Shown here: piece by piece, positions 16,707 through 25,733 of the stretch
Position numbering within the stretch: the stretch's first letter is position 1
Layout of the letters: the number at the start of each line of letters is the position of its first letter
From: a virus
Reading direction: 5' to 3' (one strand)
Virus record (IMG/VR): IMGVR_UViG_3300035182_001043
Location: 1 to 38,924 of that record
DNA: 38,924 nt
Notes under the pieces: model-generated
The model's input: only the letters and a program-made list of their open reading frames with translations
Told to the model about the DNA's origin: nothing
The model's database searches: none
Position numbers and translations under genes: made by a program

Positions 16707-17963
16707 TTATAAGAAGAATTCTCCCCCTAATGTGTCATCATCAGTATCATCTAGATTAAAATTAAAATCATCATCCTCTAGTATATTTTTTGCTATAACT
16801 TCAATTTCTCTTTTATCTAACTTTTCTTGCAACTGTATAAGTTCCTCAGCTTCAGCAGGTTTAACTGCTTCTACTTCAAGTGCTTCTTCAAGTGCTTTTT
16901 TCTCAGCTAATGATTCATCCATGTCTTTAAGTCCTTGAAAAACAATTTCATCAAAACTTGGTAACTCTAATTCAGGTACACTTTCTACTACAAGTGCTTC
17001 AAATGTATTACCTGCTAGATCTTCATAGAATACAGCATCATAATTTGCAGCATATCTAATATCTTCATCAAGTATATCAGCTTCAATATCAGCTTCCATG
17101 TTATCTCTTTCAATTGCTAATTGAGATAACTCAGCATTTTCTTCAGCTTTTTCTATTTCAGTAAGAATATTTAACTGATTCTCAGGTTGCCCATAGTTTA
17201 ACTCTAATTGATCTACAGGAACTAATTCAGCATTTTCAACAAAGTTAGCTAAATCAAATTCAAATGCAACAAACCAGTGAAATTTTCTCTGGTCATCCAT
17301 CCAGTCTCTAGGATGTGATTTCTTGAATGCATAAGTAACATGATTATAGAATGCCCACAATGAATTTATCTCACAGTTGTAGTCATAACTTGGTTTATCC
17401 ATTTGTTGTTTTACAATACTTATCTGCTCATTAGTAAGAAGTTCATACTCTGCGTATAATATACCCAATAATTCAGCTTGTTTTCTTTCAGTAATAGTAA
17501 TTTTCTTCATTGTATCTTTATCAGCTACAATTTTGTCAAAGTATATATCTGCATTACTAATTTGCTCAATAATTGCTTGAACAGTTTCAGTGTCTGCAGT
17601 TCCAAGATGTTTTCTTCCATATGAACCCATATCTCCGGCTACTACACCATTCATACATATAAATACATAACCTCCCATTGCACATTTAAATCTCATTAGT
17701 TTATTATAACTATTAGACCATGCAAACATTAATCCTATCTCAGGATCTTTATTGTAGTTAATATAATATATGCCTTGAGCAATAGAGCCATCAGAATTAG
17801 ATCTGTATGTCTCTTTTTCTACAGTGAAACCATGGAGTGTTAATTGCTCCATAGTATGATTAATAATAAATTCATGTGAGATAACAGTATATGACTCTGC
17901 ATGATTTGGTAATGCTACACTAGTTAAATATTCTTTTGTGCAGTCTTTAGTTCTTATTGCCAT
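16707..17963 (-). CDS. DUF932-like phage protein with acidic C-terminal tail
   Basis: 418 residues. The N-terminal 240 residues match the DUF932 (phage/plasmid-like) layout: an early SHEFIINHTMEQL, then FAWSNSYNKLMRF (N-S-Y-x-K) and GGYVFICMNGVVAGDM (V-F-x-C-x-N-G), and an aromatic W-A-F-Y-N-H segment later. The family is common on phages and plasmids; its role is unknown. Residues about 280-418 are a low-complexity acidic tail ending in repeated D/E and GGEFFL, which resembles tails that dock partner proteins. It starts 1 nt after the DNA polymerase stop, so the two are co-transcribed. The N-terminus MAIRTKD is shared with two other genes here. Confidence 0.75.
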   Translation of the reverse strand: MAIRTKDCTKEYLTSVALPNHAESYTVISHEFIINHTMEQLTLHGFTVEKETYRSNSDGSIAQGIYYINYNKDPEIGLMFAWSNSYNKLMRFKCAMGGYVFICMNGVVAGDMGSYGRKHLGTADTETVQAIIEQISNADIYFDKIVADKDTMKKITITERKQAELLGILYAEYELLTNEQISIVKQQMDKPSYDYNCEINSLWAFYNHVTYAFKKSHPRDWMDDQRKFHWFVAFEFDLANFVENAELVPVDQLELNYGQPENQLNILTEIEKAEENAELSQLAIERDNMEADIEADILDEDIRYAANYDAVFYEDLAGNTFEALVVESVPELELPSFDEIVFQGLKDMDESLAEKKALEEALEVEAVKPAEAEELIQLQEKLDKREIEVIAKNILEDDDFNFNLDDTDDDTLGGEFFL

Positions 17964-17964
17964 T

Positions 17965-19965
17965 TTAAAATAATTTTAATTGATTAATATTTGGTGCTAA
18001 CTGGTTAATTTCTTTATTGATTTTCTGTAAATAGAATTGCTTATTAATTAAATATTCATCAAAAGGCTTTTCTACATAGTTAATGAATACAGTCTGCATC
18101 CACTTACCACTTTCAACTTGTATCTTTCTACCATCAATTTTATTTGTCTTAATAATTTTAGACCCTTTCTCAGATATATAATATCTAATAGTCTGCTGTA
18201 GTTTTGTAGCTGAATACTCAGAGTTTTCTATTTTTTCTTCAATAAATTCCCAGTCACCTTTGATTTTAACTCCTCCACAATAATCATACACATTAGTCTG
18301 AGTAAGTAGAAAAGCTTCAGGTTTAATACCGTGTACAAAATGATAATATATTGCTCTTGGTATAATTAAAAAACTTTTATTCTTATGTAAGGCCAGATTA
18401 TTAAACTCAAATCTACCTTTACATTTAGTTGCAGCATAATAGAACTTATCACCTTCTTCTTTAAAAAGATAATGTGGGTTCTCTTGCTTTACTTCATTAT
18501 ATTTATCTATATCTACAGGTTTGTAATCATGTATTGCTATGTAGTTATTTACATCTCCAAGAATCATTTTACTATAAGTATCATGTTCTAATTGAAGATT
18601 AGTTATCTTTTCCCATCTATTGCAAATTTCCAGATACTTATCTTGATATTCTCTAGGTATAATAGTTTCTAGACCATCAGTATTTTGCATCAAAGGATAT
18701 GCATTAGGAATCTCCTCACATATCATTTCATATAGCATGCATAAACTTAACTGGCCATTAATTGTAATTTGCATAGTAAATTCTGGGTCATACAGAAAAC
18801 TATTAGCATCATTACTTAATCCATAAGTTGAATTAAGAATAATCTTATATACATAATTCTTTACATCTTTTTTATCTATTTTTTTTCTTTCATTAAAAAA
18901 CCATTCATATAACTCACAAAACTCTGCTTTTGGTAAATGTGCAGGAGACCAACCATTTCTAATTGCTAAGTTGGGATAATATGATACCACATCACTTGAC
19001 ATAATAATAACATCTTTACTAGATTCATATATACCACTCTTCCTTGCACCGTGAATACCACCTAAACCAAAATCAGTTTTAACACCTTTATAATTCAGAC
19101 TATATTTAAATCCTCCTTTTGTGTTTTCTGGATATACAATTATTTCATTAAATCTTGTTAATAGTTTTTGAAATGTTGCAGTTTTAAATTCAGTATAATC
19201 AAGTATTATATCTTTTACTGTAATACTTTCTCTTTTAGTTCTTAATTGTCTTAAGTCATACTTTTTAATACCAGTACTCTCACTCAAAAAATGTAAAAAT
19301 AACTCTTTACTAATTCTTGGTTCAGATGCACTGAATAAAGGAATATTATACTCCTCAGTTAATGTTTTCCTTAAAGCAATTTGACTTTTACTAAGCATCA
19401 TTATACGCTTAGTTGACTTTACATCATTCCAACAATAACCAATTATCTCATCAATCTGATCAAATGTGGTCACTTTGGTAGTATGGTGTATAGGCATATC
19501 CTGTATGCTTTCCCAATCCATACTATACTGAATCCACTTTAGTGAGCTTCTTTTAGCAGGATTATCCCAATGATTTAACTTAAAGACATCTACTTGCTTA
19601 ACACTCATAGTCTTTTCATAAAAATCTAGAAATTCTCCACTGTTTTGTTTATTGATTACATGTTGTGCTTTACTGTAAATCCATTCTGCAATCTCACTAC
19701 CTGACATAAAAGATAGACTCTCAGCATTCTGAATTATATATTCAGTTATCTGACCGTCAAATCCTAATCCATTATAAGATACATGCCATTCATCATGTAA
19801 TATATTCCTTTTAATAAATTGAATGTAATCATCAAAATCATTTTGTAAATCATGTACAACAAATACATGTCTTTCATCTGATTTAACACTTTCAAAGCAT
19901 GCTATGAAACAGTTAATCATAGTTTCATAATCCATAACCCAGTGGGTCTTAGCTATTTCTCCCAT
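17965..19965 (-). CDS. Family B DNA polymerase with 3'-5' exonuclease
   Basis: 666 residues. Exonuclease motifs: D12-Y-E14 (Exo I), N65-GLGF-D70 (Exo II), Y177-CWN-D181 (Exo III), so proofreading residues are present. Polymerase: motif A SSDVVSYYPNLAI with D325, motif B KIILNSTYG (residues 374-382), motif C N428-T-D430-G. Motif C has Asn in the first position where most family B enzymes have D-T-D; the second Asp is retained. The protein is short for the family and is presumably the replicative polymerase of the phage. It directly precedes the DUF932-like gene and follows a terminator-like hairpin at 20003-20035. Confidence 0.95.
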   Translation of the reverse strand: MGEIAKTHWVMDYETMINCFIACFESVKSDERHVFVVHDLQNDFDDYIQFIKRNILHDEWHVSYNGLGFDGQITEYIIQNAESLSFMSGSEIAEWIYSKAQHVINKQNSGEFLDFYEKTMSVKQVDVFKLNHWDNPAKRSSLKWIQYSMDWESIQDMPIHHTTKVTTFDQIDEIIGYCWNDVKSTKRIMMLSKSQIALRKTLTEEYNIPLFSASEPRISKELFLHFLSESTGIKKYDLRQLRTKRESITVKDIILDYTEFKTATFQKLLTRFNEIIVYPENTKGGFKYSLNYKGVKTDFGLGGIHGARKSGIYESSKDVIIMSSDVVSYYPNLAIRNGWSPAHLPKAEFCELYEWFFNERKKIDKKDVKNYVYKIILNSTYGLSNDANSFLYDPEFTMQITINGQLSLCMLYEMICEEIPNAYPLMQNTDGLETIIPREYQDKYLEICNRWEKITNLQLEHDTYSKMILGDVNNYIAIHDYKPVDIDKYNEVKQENPHYLFKEEGDKFYYAATKCKGRFEFNNLALHKNKSFLIIPRAIYYHFVHGIKPEAFLLTQTNVYDYCGGVKIKGDWEFIEEKIENSEYSATKLQQTIRYYISEKGSKIIKTNKIDGRKIQVESGKWMQTVFINYVEKPFDEYLINKQFYLQKINKEINQLAPNINQLKLF

Positions 19966-20002
19966 ATTTATTATTCAGTTAAGCTGTTTCCCCTATTTAG
20001 TT

Positions 20003-20035
20003 AAAAACACAGAGCATCAGTAATGACACTCTGTG
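20003..20035 (-). terminator. Intrinsic terminator after the 128-aa gene
   Basis: A stem of CACAGAG (20008-20014) and CTCTGTG (20029-20035) with a 14-nt loop. In the leftward direction it is followed by five T (A tract 20003-20007). It sits between the stop at 20046 and the polymerase start at 19965, leaving fewer than 40 nt for a polymerase promoter. Confidence 0.6.
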
Positions 20036-20045
20036 AATTATTTAA

Positions 20046-20432
20046 TTATTTTGCAGGTTGTACTGCTTTAGCTAATGTAGTCTGAAAGTCAAACTCTTTA
20101 GCATTAATACCTATATAGTTAATTAGATTTTTAATATCTAACTTGTTATCTAAGTAGTACTCTTGAAATGTTTCACTTGACACTCTTTCTTCTTTTACAT
20201 TTCTACCATTAGGTCTCAATGCTTTAGTAGCAGTAGGGTCTCCATTTTCATCTAGTTTTGGTAACATGTGTAATGTAGTTTTAGTTACTTTACCTATGAT
20301 AACAAATAATCCTGATGTCAAATCATAGATACACTCTACATAGGGTGAATCATTAGATACTGGTATCATTCTAAATGTACTGTGGCCATTCCATTCTGAA
20401 CTAATTAATGTCATTGTGTTTTCTCCTGTCAT
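20046..20432 (-). CDS. Conserved-looking replication-block protein, unknown function
   Basis: 128 residues from the ATG at 20432, or 122 from a second in-frame ATG at 20414. The second start has AGGAGA about 9 nt upstream, one of the few Shine-Dalgarno-like signals in the window, so MTLISSEWNGHSTFRMIP may be the true N-terminus. A compact beta-rich first half (VECIYDLTSGLFVIIGKV) is followed by a short helical half. No family recognised. Its place between the polymerase and the nuclease suggests a replisome accessory role. A terminator-like hairpin follows its stop. Confidence 0.8.
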   Translation of the reverse strand: MTGENTMTLISSEWNGHSTFRMIPVSNDSPYVECIYDLTSGLFVIIGKVTKTTLHMLPKLDENGDPTATKALRPNGRNVKEERVSSETFQEYYLDNKLDIKNLINYIGINAKEFDFQTTLAKAVQPAK

Positions 20433-20437
20433 AATTC

Positions 20438-21007
20438 TTATTTTAAATCTTTATTTAATTTTTGTAACTCTTCTATGTTTACTATTAATATTTCTTTTTC
20501 CATATCTGGTATAGTACATAATTCTCCTACTTCTTTTAACACCTCTTCTGATATACCAAGTAATTCAGAATAAATATTAAAATACCTTTCAGGAAATAAA
20601 AAACTATCCATATACATAAAATTGCTACCATTCTTATCAAAATGATCTCTTATTCTGCGCTTAACTGTTGGACTCATCTTACTGTATCTACCATTGATTA
20701 AATGCATCCAATCATCTTTTATGTCAGAAAAATCAAATGTATATAATACCTCAGTATCATTCAGTTTAATATAATCACTTAGTCTATTGTGTTTTAGTAA
20801 TATGTTTTTCTCAAAATTCAGATAATCTTGATCTGTTCTTTCATGAAATACTGCTACTAGTTTCATATCCTCAGGTTTTACATAATCATTCCAGCCAAAA
20901 TATGTTTGAACTGGAGTGACACTTAAACCTTTTTTAATGCCCAAGAGTGGATATACAAATATCTTGGATTTTTGAAAGTAATTTTTATAAAGCGCACTAA
21001 TACTCAT
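20438..21007 (-). CDS. Hypothetical protein of replication block
   Basis: 189 residues, MSISALYKNYFQKSKIFVYP at the start. Mixed alpha/beta with aromatic segments (VYPLLGIKKG, VQTYFGWNDYV, FDFSDIKDDW) and a helical C-terminus (VNIEELQKLNKDL). No motif that I can name. It is 5 nt downstream of the nuclease gene and 5 nt upstream of the 128-aa gene, so it is part of one transcript. I cannot assign a function. Confidence 0.8.
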   Translation of the reverse strand: MSISALYKNYFQKSKIFVYPLLGIKKGLSVTPVQTYFGWNDYVKPEDMKLVAVFHERTDQDYLNFEKNILLKHNRLSDYIKLNDTEVLYTFDFSDIKDDWMHLINGRYSKMSPTVKRRIRDHFDKNGSNFMYMDSFLFPERYFNIYSELLGISEEVLKEVGELCTIPDMEKEILIVNIEELQKLNKDLK

Positions 21008-21012
21008 AATTG

Positions 21013-22020
21013 TTATAGTTTTACATTACCGGTTGCTAATTGATATGGAAGAGTAAAATCCTTATTAGTATAATGATAGTCTATAACTATCAATATCTCT
21101 TTAAAATCTTCTTCCCACACCTTTAATGTTTCTGTTGATACTTGAAAAGGATAAATTAAATTAGCTTTATCAATCACAATAAAAGTAATAACAATTTTCC
21201 ATTCAGATATATCAGGTAAACCTTTAAGATATTTACCCAAACTCAACTGTTTATACATGACGGCCTGTATCCAATATTTGTAATATTGCACTGAGTCTGG
21301 AAAATCCTGAATAGGTTTACCAGTTGTTTTTAAGTCATTAATAAATAAAGTCTTAGTATTATAGTCCATGACTACATTATCTAAGATACCTTTAAAACCA
21401 AATTTATACTTACTTGATTTTATCTGTACACCTTCTTCATTAAAGATTTTAACATTCTCATCTATATCACCATTAAGTTGCATTAACTCACTCACAATTG
21501 GATGCTTTCTTAATAACTCTACAGATTCTTTTGCTGTGTCTAGTGTAGCTTGATCCACAATAGTCTTACCTTGCTTTACTTTTAAAAATTCAAAGTACTG
21601 CATATTCTGTTCAGTTGTCATTTTTGCAATTCTACCTTCATCATTTTTTAATGACTGATACAAGTTAATACCTGCAAGTACATCAATTATTGAATCAGGA
21701 AAATCAGTTAATGTTAAATCAGTATCAGGTTGTGATTGATAAACCTTAAAGACTTCATCTACTAATAACCTGTTGTTATCTTTTGGAAGATTACCAGGTA
21801 TTACTATGAATTCTTTATCAAAATTCTTTGGTTCAAGTAATAAACAATGTACTACTTTCCCTGCTACTAAATGAGCATCAACCATATCTTCTCTTTGATT
21901 TAAGATATAGTGTCTATAAAAAGCTGCTGGTGAATACAGCAGCTTATTAATACTTGAGTAACTAAAATAAAAGTCACTATTATAAAATTGATTTAATTCT
22001 TCATTATAAGAAATAGCCAT
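21013..22020 (-). CDS. PD-(D/E)XK exonuclease, RecB/Cas4-like (DUF3799-type)
   Basis: 335 residues. The N-terminus has the S-S-I-N-K-LLYSPAAFYRHYI box, followed by GKVVHCLLLEP (G-x-x-x-H). The catalytic part has FKGILDNVV (G-x-x-D), LFINDLKTT (D-x-K), then YYKYWIQAVMY (Q-x-x-x-Y). This is the order seen in phage RecB-like exonucleases of the DUF3799/PDDEXK group, which resect DNA for recombination with a single-strand annealing or Sak4 partner. A Sak4-like ATPase and an SSB candidate are encoded nearby. Its 5' end overlaps the 417-aa gene by 17 nt. Confidence 0.85.
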   Translation of the reverse strand: MAISYNEELNQFYNSDFYFSYSSINKLLYSPAAFYRHYILNQREDMVDAHLVAGKVVHCLLLEPKNFDKEFIVIPGNLPKDNNRLLVDEVFKVYQSQPDTDLTLTDFPDSIIDVLAGINLYQSLKNDEGRIAKMTTEQNMQYFEFLKVKQGKTIVDQATLDTAKESVELLRKHPIVSELMQLNGDIDENVKIFNEEGVQIKSSKYKFGFKGILDNVVMDYNTKTLFINDLKTTGKPIQDFPDSVQYYKYWIQAVMYKQLSLGKYLKGLPDISEWKIVITFIVIDKANLIYPFQVSTETLKVWEEDFKEILIVIDYHYTNKDFTLPYQLATGNVKL

Positions 22021-23257
22021 CAGTGTTTGTTTTTAATTCTAGATTCACATTATCAAAGTCAATTAAGACTTTATCTATCTTTTCAGGTTCTGTTGCAATA
22101 GATGCAACAACTGCTTCTTCTTCTAAATCAGGTAATTCAATTTCTGGGGATGATGCAACAAAATCTTCTTGCACTACAAAAGTATAATTAAAATCCATAG
22201 CTTCAAGATATTCAGTACATAAAGTAATAGTTTTTACTCTAAAATATGTAGAATTACCTCCATCAGTTATATCATCCCCGTGGAGCTTTAGCACTATGTC
22301 AACATTTTCTTTAGTTAATTGCTTATGCTTTTTTAGTTTATCCATAACATCATCAATATTCATTCTAAAATATGAACTTGGTAATGTCATTAAAGATAAT
22401 AATGATTTAAAATTTACATGTCCTTTACTTCTACATTGCTGCATTTGACTAGAGTATGAATAAAATAGTAAACTAAGATACAACACACTGTCTTCAAAAT
22501 TTGAATTAGCCATGATTTCCATAGCCATTGTGTGATTATCAGTATCAGAACTATTAAACATTTCACATAAGCTGTCATACATATCAACATCAATACCCAA
22601 TGCCTCATTTCCATTAAGGTGTTTTAGTAATTCTGATTCATCATATACTGGTATAGTTGAATTATTTATTTCTTCATAAGCATCAAGATATTCATTTTGT
22701 ATAAAAATATAATGTGTAGAAGAATAACTAGTACCAGATGTTAATTTAAATGGAATATGTGAATTTTGAAGAAAAGCTCTTGTATTATATGAAATTCCAA
22801 TTAATTCTCCAGTATAAAATTCTAATGCATCTATTACTTTTTGATTATAATAATCATCACCTAAGTTTAGAGCTAAATAATCTTCAAAATATTGTTTAAA
22901 CTCAGCAGTATCAACAGTATATGTCCATTGCATAGTTGTGTATTTTGAATTACTATTTTCTGAAATAAAAATTGCTGATGCATTTACTAAATCAGTAGTA
23001 GATTTAATTTTGTAATCTTTTGCAAGATTTTTAAGTTTTACTCTTGGAATATTAACTCCTTTTGCAAAATATAATTTATCATTTAATGTAGGTGTATAAC
23101 CTGTTAATACTGTGTTAAATATTTTATTATCATATATATTATTAAAATCACATATTTTAGTATCTATATCAAACCTAAAAGATAAAGAGTTTATATCATG
23201 ATTATCATACCAATCACCATTTGCAATTTCCATCTCTATAAATAATGCTTCTTTCAT
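22004..23257 (-). CDS. Hypothetical protein, replication block, with a repeat shared with the 135-aa gene
   Basis: 417 residues, MKEALFIEMEIANGDWYDNH. No enzyme motif seen. Residues 226-267 (MYDSLCEMFNSSDTDNHTMA and onward through LLFYS) align well with residues 11-49 of the 135-aa protein at 25723-26130, with common M-[FY]-N-S-x-D-x-[DE]-N-H and E-I-x-x-N. The C-terminus is acidic (ELPDLEEEAVV). The start lies 17 nt after a terminator-like hairpin, so expression depends on a promoter within or beyond that hairpin, or on read-through. Confidence 0.8.
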   Translation of the reverse strand: MKEALFIEMEIANGDWYDNHDINSLSFRFDIDTKICDFNNIYDNKIFNTVLTGYTPTLNDKLYFAKGVNIPRVKLKNLAKDYKIKSTTDLVNASAIFISENSNSKYTTMQWTYTVDTAEFKQYFEDYLALNLGDDYYNQKVIDALEFYTGELIGISYNTRAFLQNSHIPFKLTSGTSYSSTHYIFIQNEYLDAYEEINNSTIPVYDESELLKHLNGNEALGIDVDMYDSLCEMFNSSDTDNHTMAMEIMANSNFEDSVLYLSLLFYSYSSQMQQCRSKGHVNFKSLLSLMTLPSSYFRMNIDDVMDKLKKHKQLTKENVDIVLKLHGDDITDGGNSTYFRVKTITLCTEYLEAMDFNYTFVVQEDFVASSPEIELPDLEEEAVVASIATEPEKIDKVLIDFDNVNLELKTNTDGYFL

Positions 23258-23267
23258 ATAATTTAAT

Positions 23268-23296
23268 TTTAAAAAAAGCGGCTTTTACACCGCTTT
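23268..23296 (-). terminator. Intrinsic terminator or attenuator between AAA+ gene and 417-aa gene
   Basis: A perfect stem of AAAGCGG (23275-23281) and CCGCTTT (23290-23296) with an 8-nt loop. In the leftward direction it is followed by seven T in total, some shared with the stem, and more AT-rich sequence. The remaining spacer to the AAA+ gene stop (23297-23353) shows two related segments, GTTTATGCT and GTTTTATGCT, of unknown meaning. Confidence 0.75.
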
Positions 23297-23353
23297 ATAT
23301 TTGTTTTAATTGTGTTTATGCTCCTTTTTATGGGAAACAGTTTTATGCTTTTA

Positions 23354-24529
23354 CTATTTGACAGCCATCTTTACTACTTGTGGATTCATCATTAGCTTAG
23401 AAAATTTAGGCTTATTGCCTGCTAATAACTCTTTCACTAAATAGTATTTAAGATCATTAGTGAATGCGTCACAGTCTGTAGTAAGTTTTACTAATCTGTT
23501 TATCATAGCATCACTTATAGAATGATTAGCTGCATGTGTCAATGAATAATTTATAAGTCTTGTAGTAATAATACTACTAATATCAGCTCTAAATTCATCT
23601 CCAGTACCTATTGCTCCATTTAATGCTCCAACTACATATGCTTCATTTACATTAGTCATAATATCAGCTGGAGATATAATTTTATCCATCTTGTTATTAA
23701 TAAACATAGTGAACATACTAGAGAATTCAGGTCCTACTGAACCTTCTCCAATCATTTGAATTAACGGTAACTGCTCTTCAAACTTCTCAATAGAACTAAT
23801 AGCATTAAAAAAAGTAGTAATAGCTCTTGGATTAACTTTTTGAGTTACTACTTCTGGATTCATCAACATAAAATTGATACATCTACCATCAATTCCTACT
23901 TGCTCAGCCCACTTAGCCCATACATTAATATCAAATTTAATTTCAACTGATATAAATCTAGTCTTTTGAGCTACATCTAATGCAGTTACATTATAATCTC
24001 CATTGTCTGGATTTGAAGTTAATATTATGTGCCAGTTCTTTGGCAATTTCCAAGAAATATATTCCTGCTGATCAATAAGCTCCATAGTTGCTTGCATAAA
24101 TCTATGATCAGCTCTAGTATAATCATCTAAAATCAAGAAACCACCTTCACCTTGCCCTTGTATCCATTCTGGAGCAGCATGTGACATTCTACTACTATTA
24201 GTAGGTTTATATCTATTCTTAATATAAGTTTCCATTAAAGATTCTTGAACCCATTTAGTAGCACCATCTTCTCTAACCATCTCAAATTCTTTAAATGGAA
24301 AACCAATTAAATCACCTAACTCTTCAATCTGTGAAAGATTTAATTTAATAATATTCATACCCATCTCAATTGCTAATTGCTTAACAGCTGAAGTCTTTCC
24401 AAGACCTGCATCACCTTCTACATTTATTGCAACAGGTACTTTACCTTCAGCTTGGATGTATTGATTATTACCAACTATGTGTTTTAAAAACCCTTTTAAC
24501 TCTTCTACATTTAATTGAACTTGACTCAT
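23354..24529 (-). CDS. MoxR-like AAA+ ATPase
   Basis: 391 residues. Walker A is GDAGLGKTS near residues 39-47. The next strand is MGMNIIKLNLSQIEELGDLIG as in MoxR proteins; Walker B is GGFLILDDYTRAD, sensor 1 is IILTSNP, and DVAQKTRF holds the arginine-finger region. MoxR ATPases work with von Willebrand A proteins as chaperone-like remodelling pairs, and such a protein is encoded 13 nt upstream. The pair is co-transcribed and ends at the hairpin at 23268-23296. The client is unknown. Confidence 0.9.
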   Translation of the reverse strand: MSQVQLNVEELKGFLKHIVGNNQYIQAEGKVPVAINVEGDAGLGKTSAVKQLAIEMGMNIIKLNLSQIEELGDLIGFPFKEFEMVREDGATKWVQESLMETYIKNRYKPTNSSRMSHAAPEWIQGQGEGGFLILDDYTRADHRFMQATMELIDQQEYISWKLPKNWHIILTSNPDNGDYNVTALDVAQKTRFISVEIKFDINVWAKWAEQVGIDGRCINFMLMNPEVVTQKVNPRAITTFFNAISSIEKFEEQLPLIQMIGEGSVGPEFSSMFTMFINNKMDKIISPADIMTNVNEAYVVGALNGAIGTGDEFRADISSIITTRLINYSLTHAANHSISDAMINRLVKLTTDCDAFTNDLKYYLVKELLAGNKPKFSKLMMNPQVVKMAVK

Positions 24530-24542
24530 CTTTTTTAATTTT

Positions 24543-25733
24543 TTAAATTTCTAACTTAATAACTTTTCCGGGAAGTTCCGTGTTCATATAAGATTGCTCA
24601 GACAGCACCCACAATATAGGAGCTTTTGGCTTTACATTAGTATAACACTCACCGTCAGTAAAATACACTAAGCTAGTATATTTTCTTATATTCTCATTAT
24701 AATATTCAAGGACGGGATCAAATTCTGTTCCACCTCTTCCATATATCTCAATTTCATTTTTACCTTTATAAGGTTCTATGCTTTTGATAGCAGTGTCACA
24801 TTGTACTATGGTAATATCAACACCTTGTTTATAGATGTGTAATATCTCATTCATAAATTCATGTAACTCTTGATCACATACTGATCCTGAAGTATCAATA
24901 GCCAACAACATATGTTGTTTCATTTTAATCTTAAGACCAGGATTCTCAGAATATCTTTTATTCTCTTTTCTCCTTATCTTTTTAGTATACACTTTAGATG
25001 ACACACCAGTAAATCTTCTCATATATCCTCTCCAATCAAATTTAGCAGGCTTAATTTCTTCCATTTCAAGTAAACCCTCAATTTCTCCAGGAATATTACC
25101 TCTTTTCTTTTCAGTCATCTCCTTAGCATCATTGAGAATCTTATTCAATTGTTTCTCAATTAGTTTTTGCTCAGCTTCAGTCATGTCTTCAAAATCAGCC
25201 CAAGTAGGATGATCACTGGCCATTTCATCTCCAGCATCCATTTGATCAGCTAACTTATCAAAATTATCATCACCACTTGTGCCATTTTTGTCTTTATCTT
25301 CTTTAGCCTGTTGTAGTTTATCATAATAATATCTACAACCTGCTTTTCTATCAAGATTTAAATCAGGATAATCATCTATATTAATACCACCTTTTGGTAG
25401 TAATTCATCTGAAATATACTGATTAATCTCCATATCCATAGCTATATTAGCTAGTTTTTTATCACTAAACTTAAAATACATAGTAAGATGACCAAATGCA
25501 ATGTGAAGTAACTCATGCTTGAGAAGGCCTAGCCTATGATCCTCAGATAAACTTGTCCAGAAATCTTCATTAATTGTAAGTTGATAATTAATATTATTTT
25601 TACTTACACCAGCAGTAGGAACTATTTTATTATTCCATACTTTATTTAACATGATTAAAAAGAATCCATAATAGGGCTCCTTTAACATCAAGTCTTTACT
25701 GGTTTTTGCTAAACTATCTTCTCTATTCTTCAT
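24543..25733 (-). CDS. Zincin-like plus VWA-domain protein (DUF2201-type), MoxR partner
   Basis: 396 residues. The N-terminal domain has H73-ELL-H77-IAFGH, a zinc metallopeptidase-like HExxH with a following G-H. A charged middle (DKDKNGTSGDDNFDKL) follows. The C-terminal von Willebrand A domain has the MIDAS D-T-S-G-S (in MLLAIDTSGSV), a Thr in GRGGTEFDP and Asp in YFTDGE. This architecture is the DUF2201 predicted metallopeptidase family. Together with the adjacent AAA+ gene it makes a MoxR-VWA module. Its 5' end overlaps the 135-aa gene by 11 nt. Protease activity is untested. Confidence 0.85.
   Translation of the reverse strand: MKNREDSLAKTSKDLMLKEPYYGFFLIMLNKVWNNKIVPTAGVSKNNINYQLTINEDFWTSLSEDHRLGLLKHELLHIAFGHLTMYFKFSDKKLANIAMDMEINQYISDELLPKGGINIDDYPDLNLDRKAGCRYYYDKLQQAKEDKDKNGTSGDDNFDKLADQMDAGDEMASDHPTWADFEDMTEAEQKLIEKQLNKILNDAKEMTEKKRGNIPGEIEGLLEMEEIKPAKFDWRGYMRRFTGVSSKVYTKKIRRKENKRYSENPGLKIKMKQHMLLAIDTSGSVCDQELHEFMNEILHIYKQGVDITIVQCDTAIKSIEPYKGKNEIEIYGRGGTEFDPVLEYYNENIRKYTSLVYFTDGECYTNVKPKAPILWVLSEQSYMNTELPGKVIKLEI

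Noticed and set aside
16666-16938. Rightward Ser-rich ORF
   Set aside because: Antisense of the acidic Glu/Asp tail of the DUF932-like protein, which explains the Ser and Phe bias.
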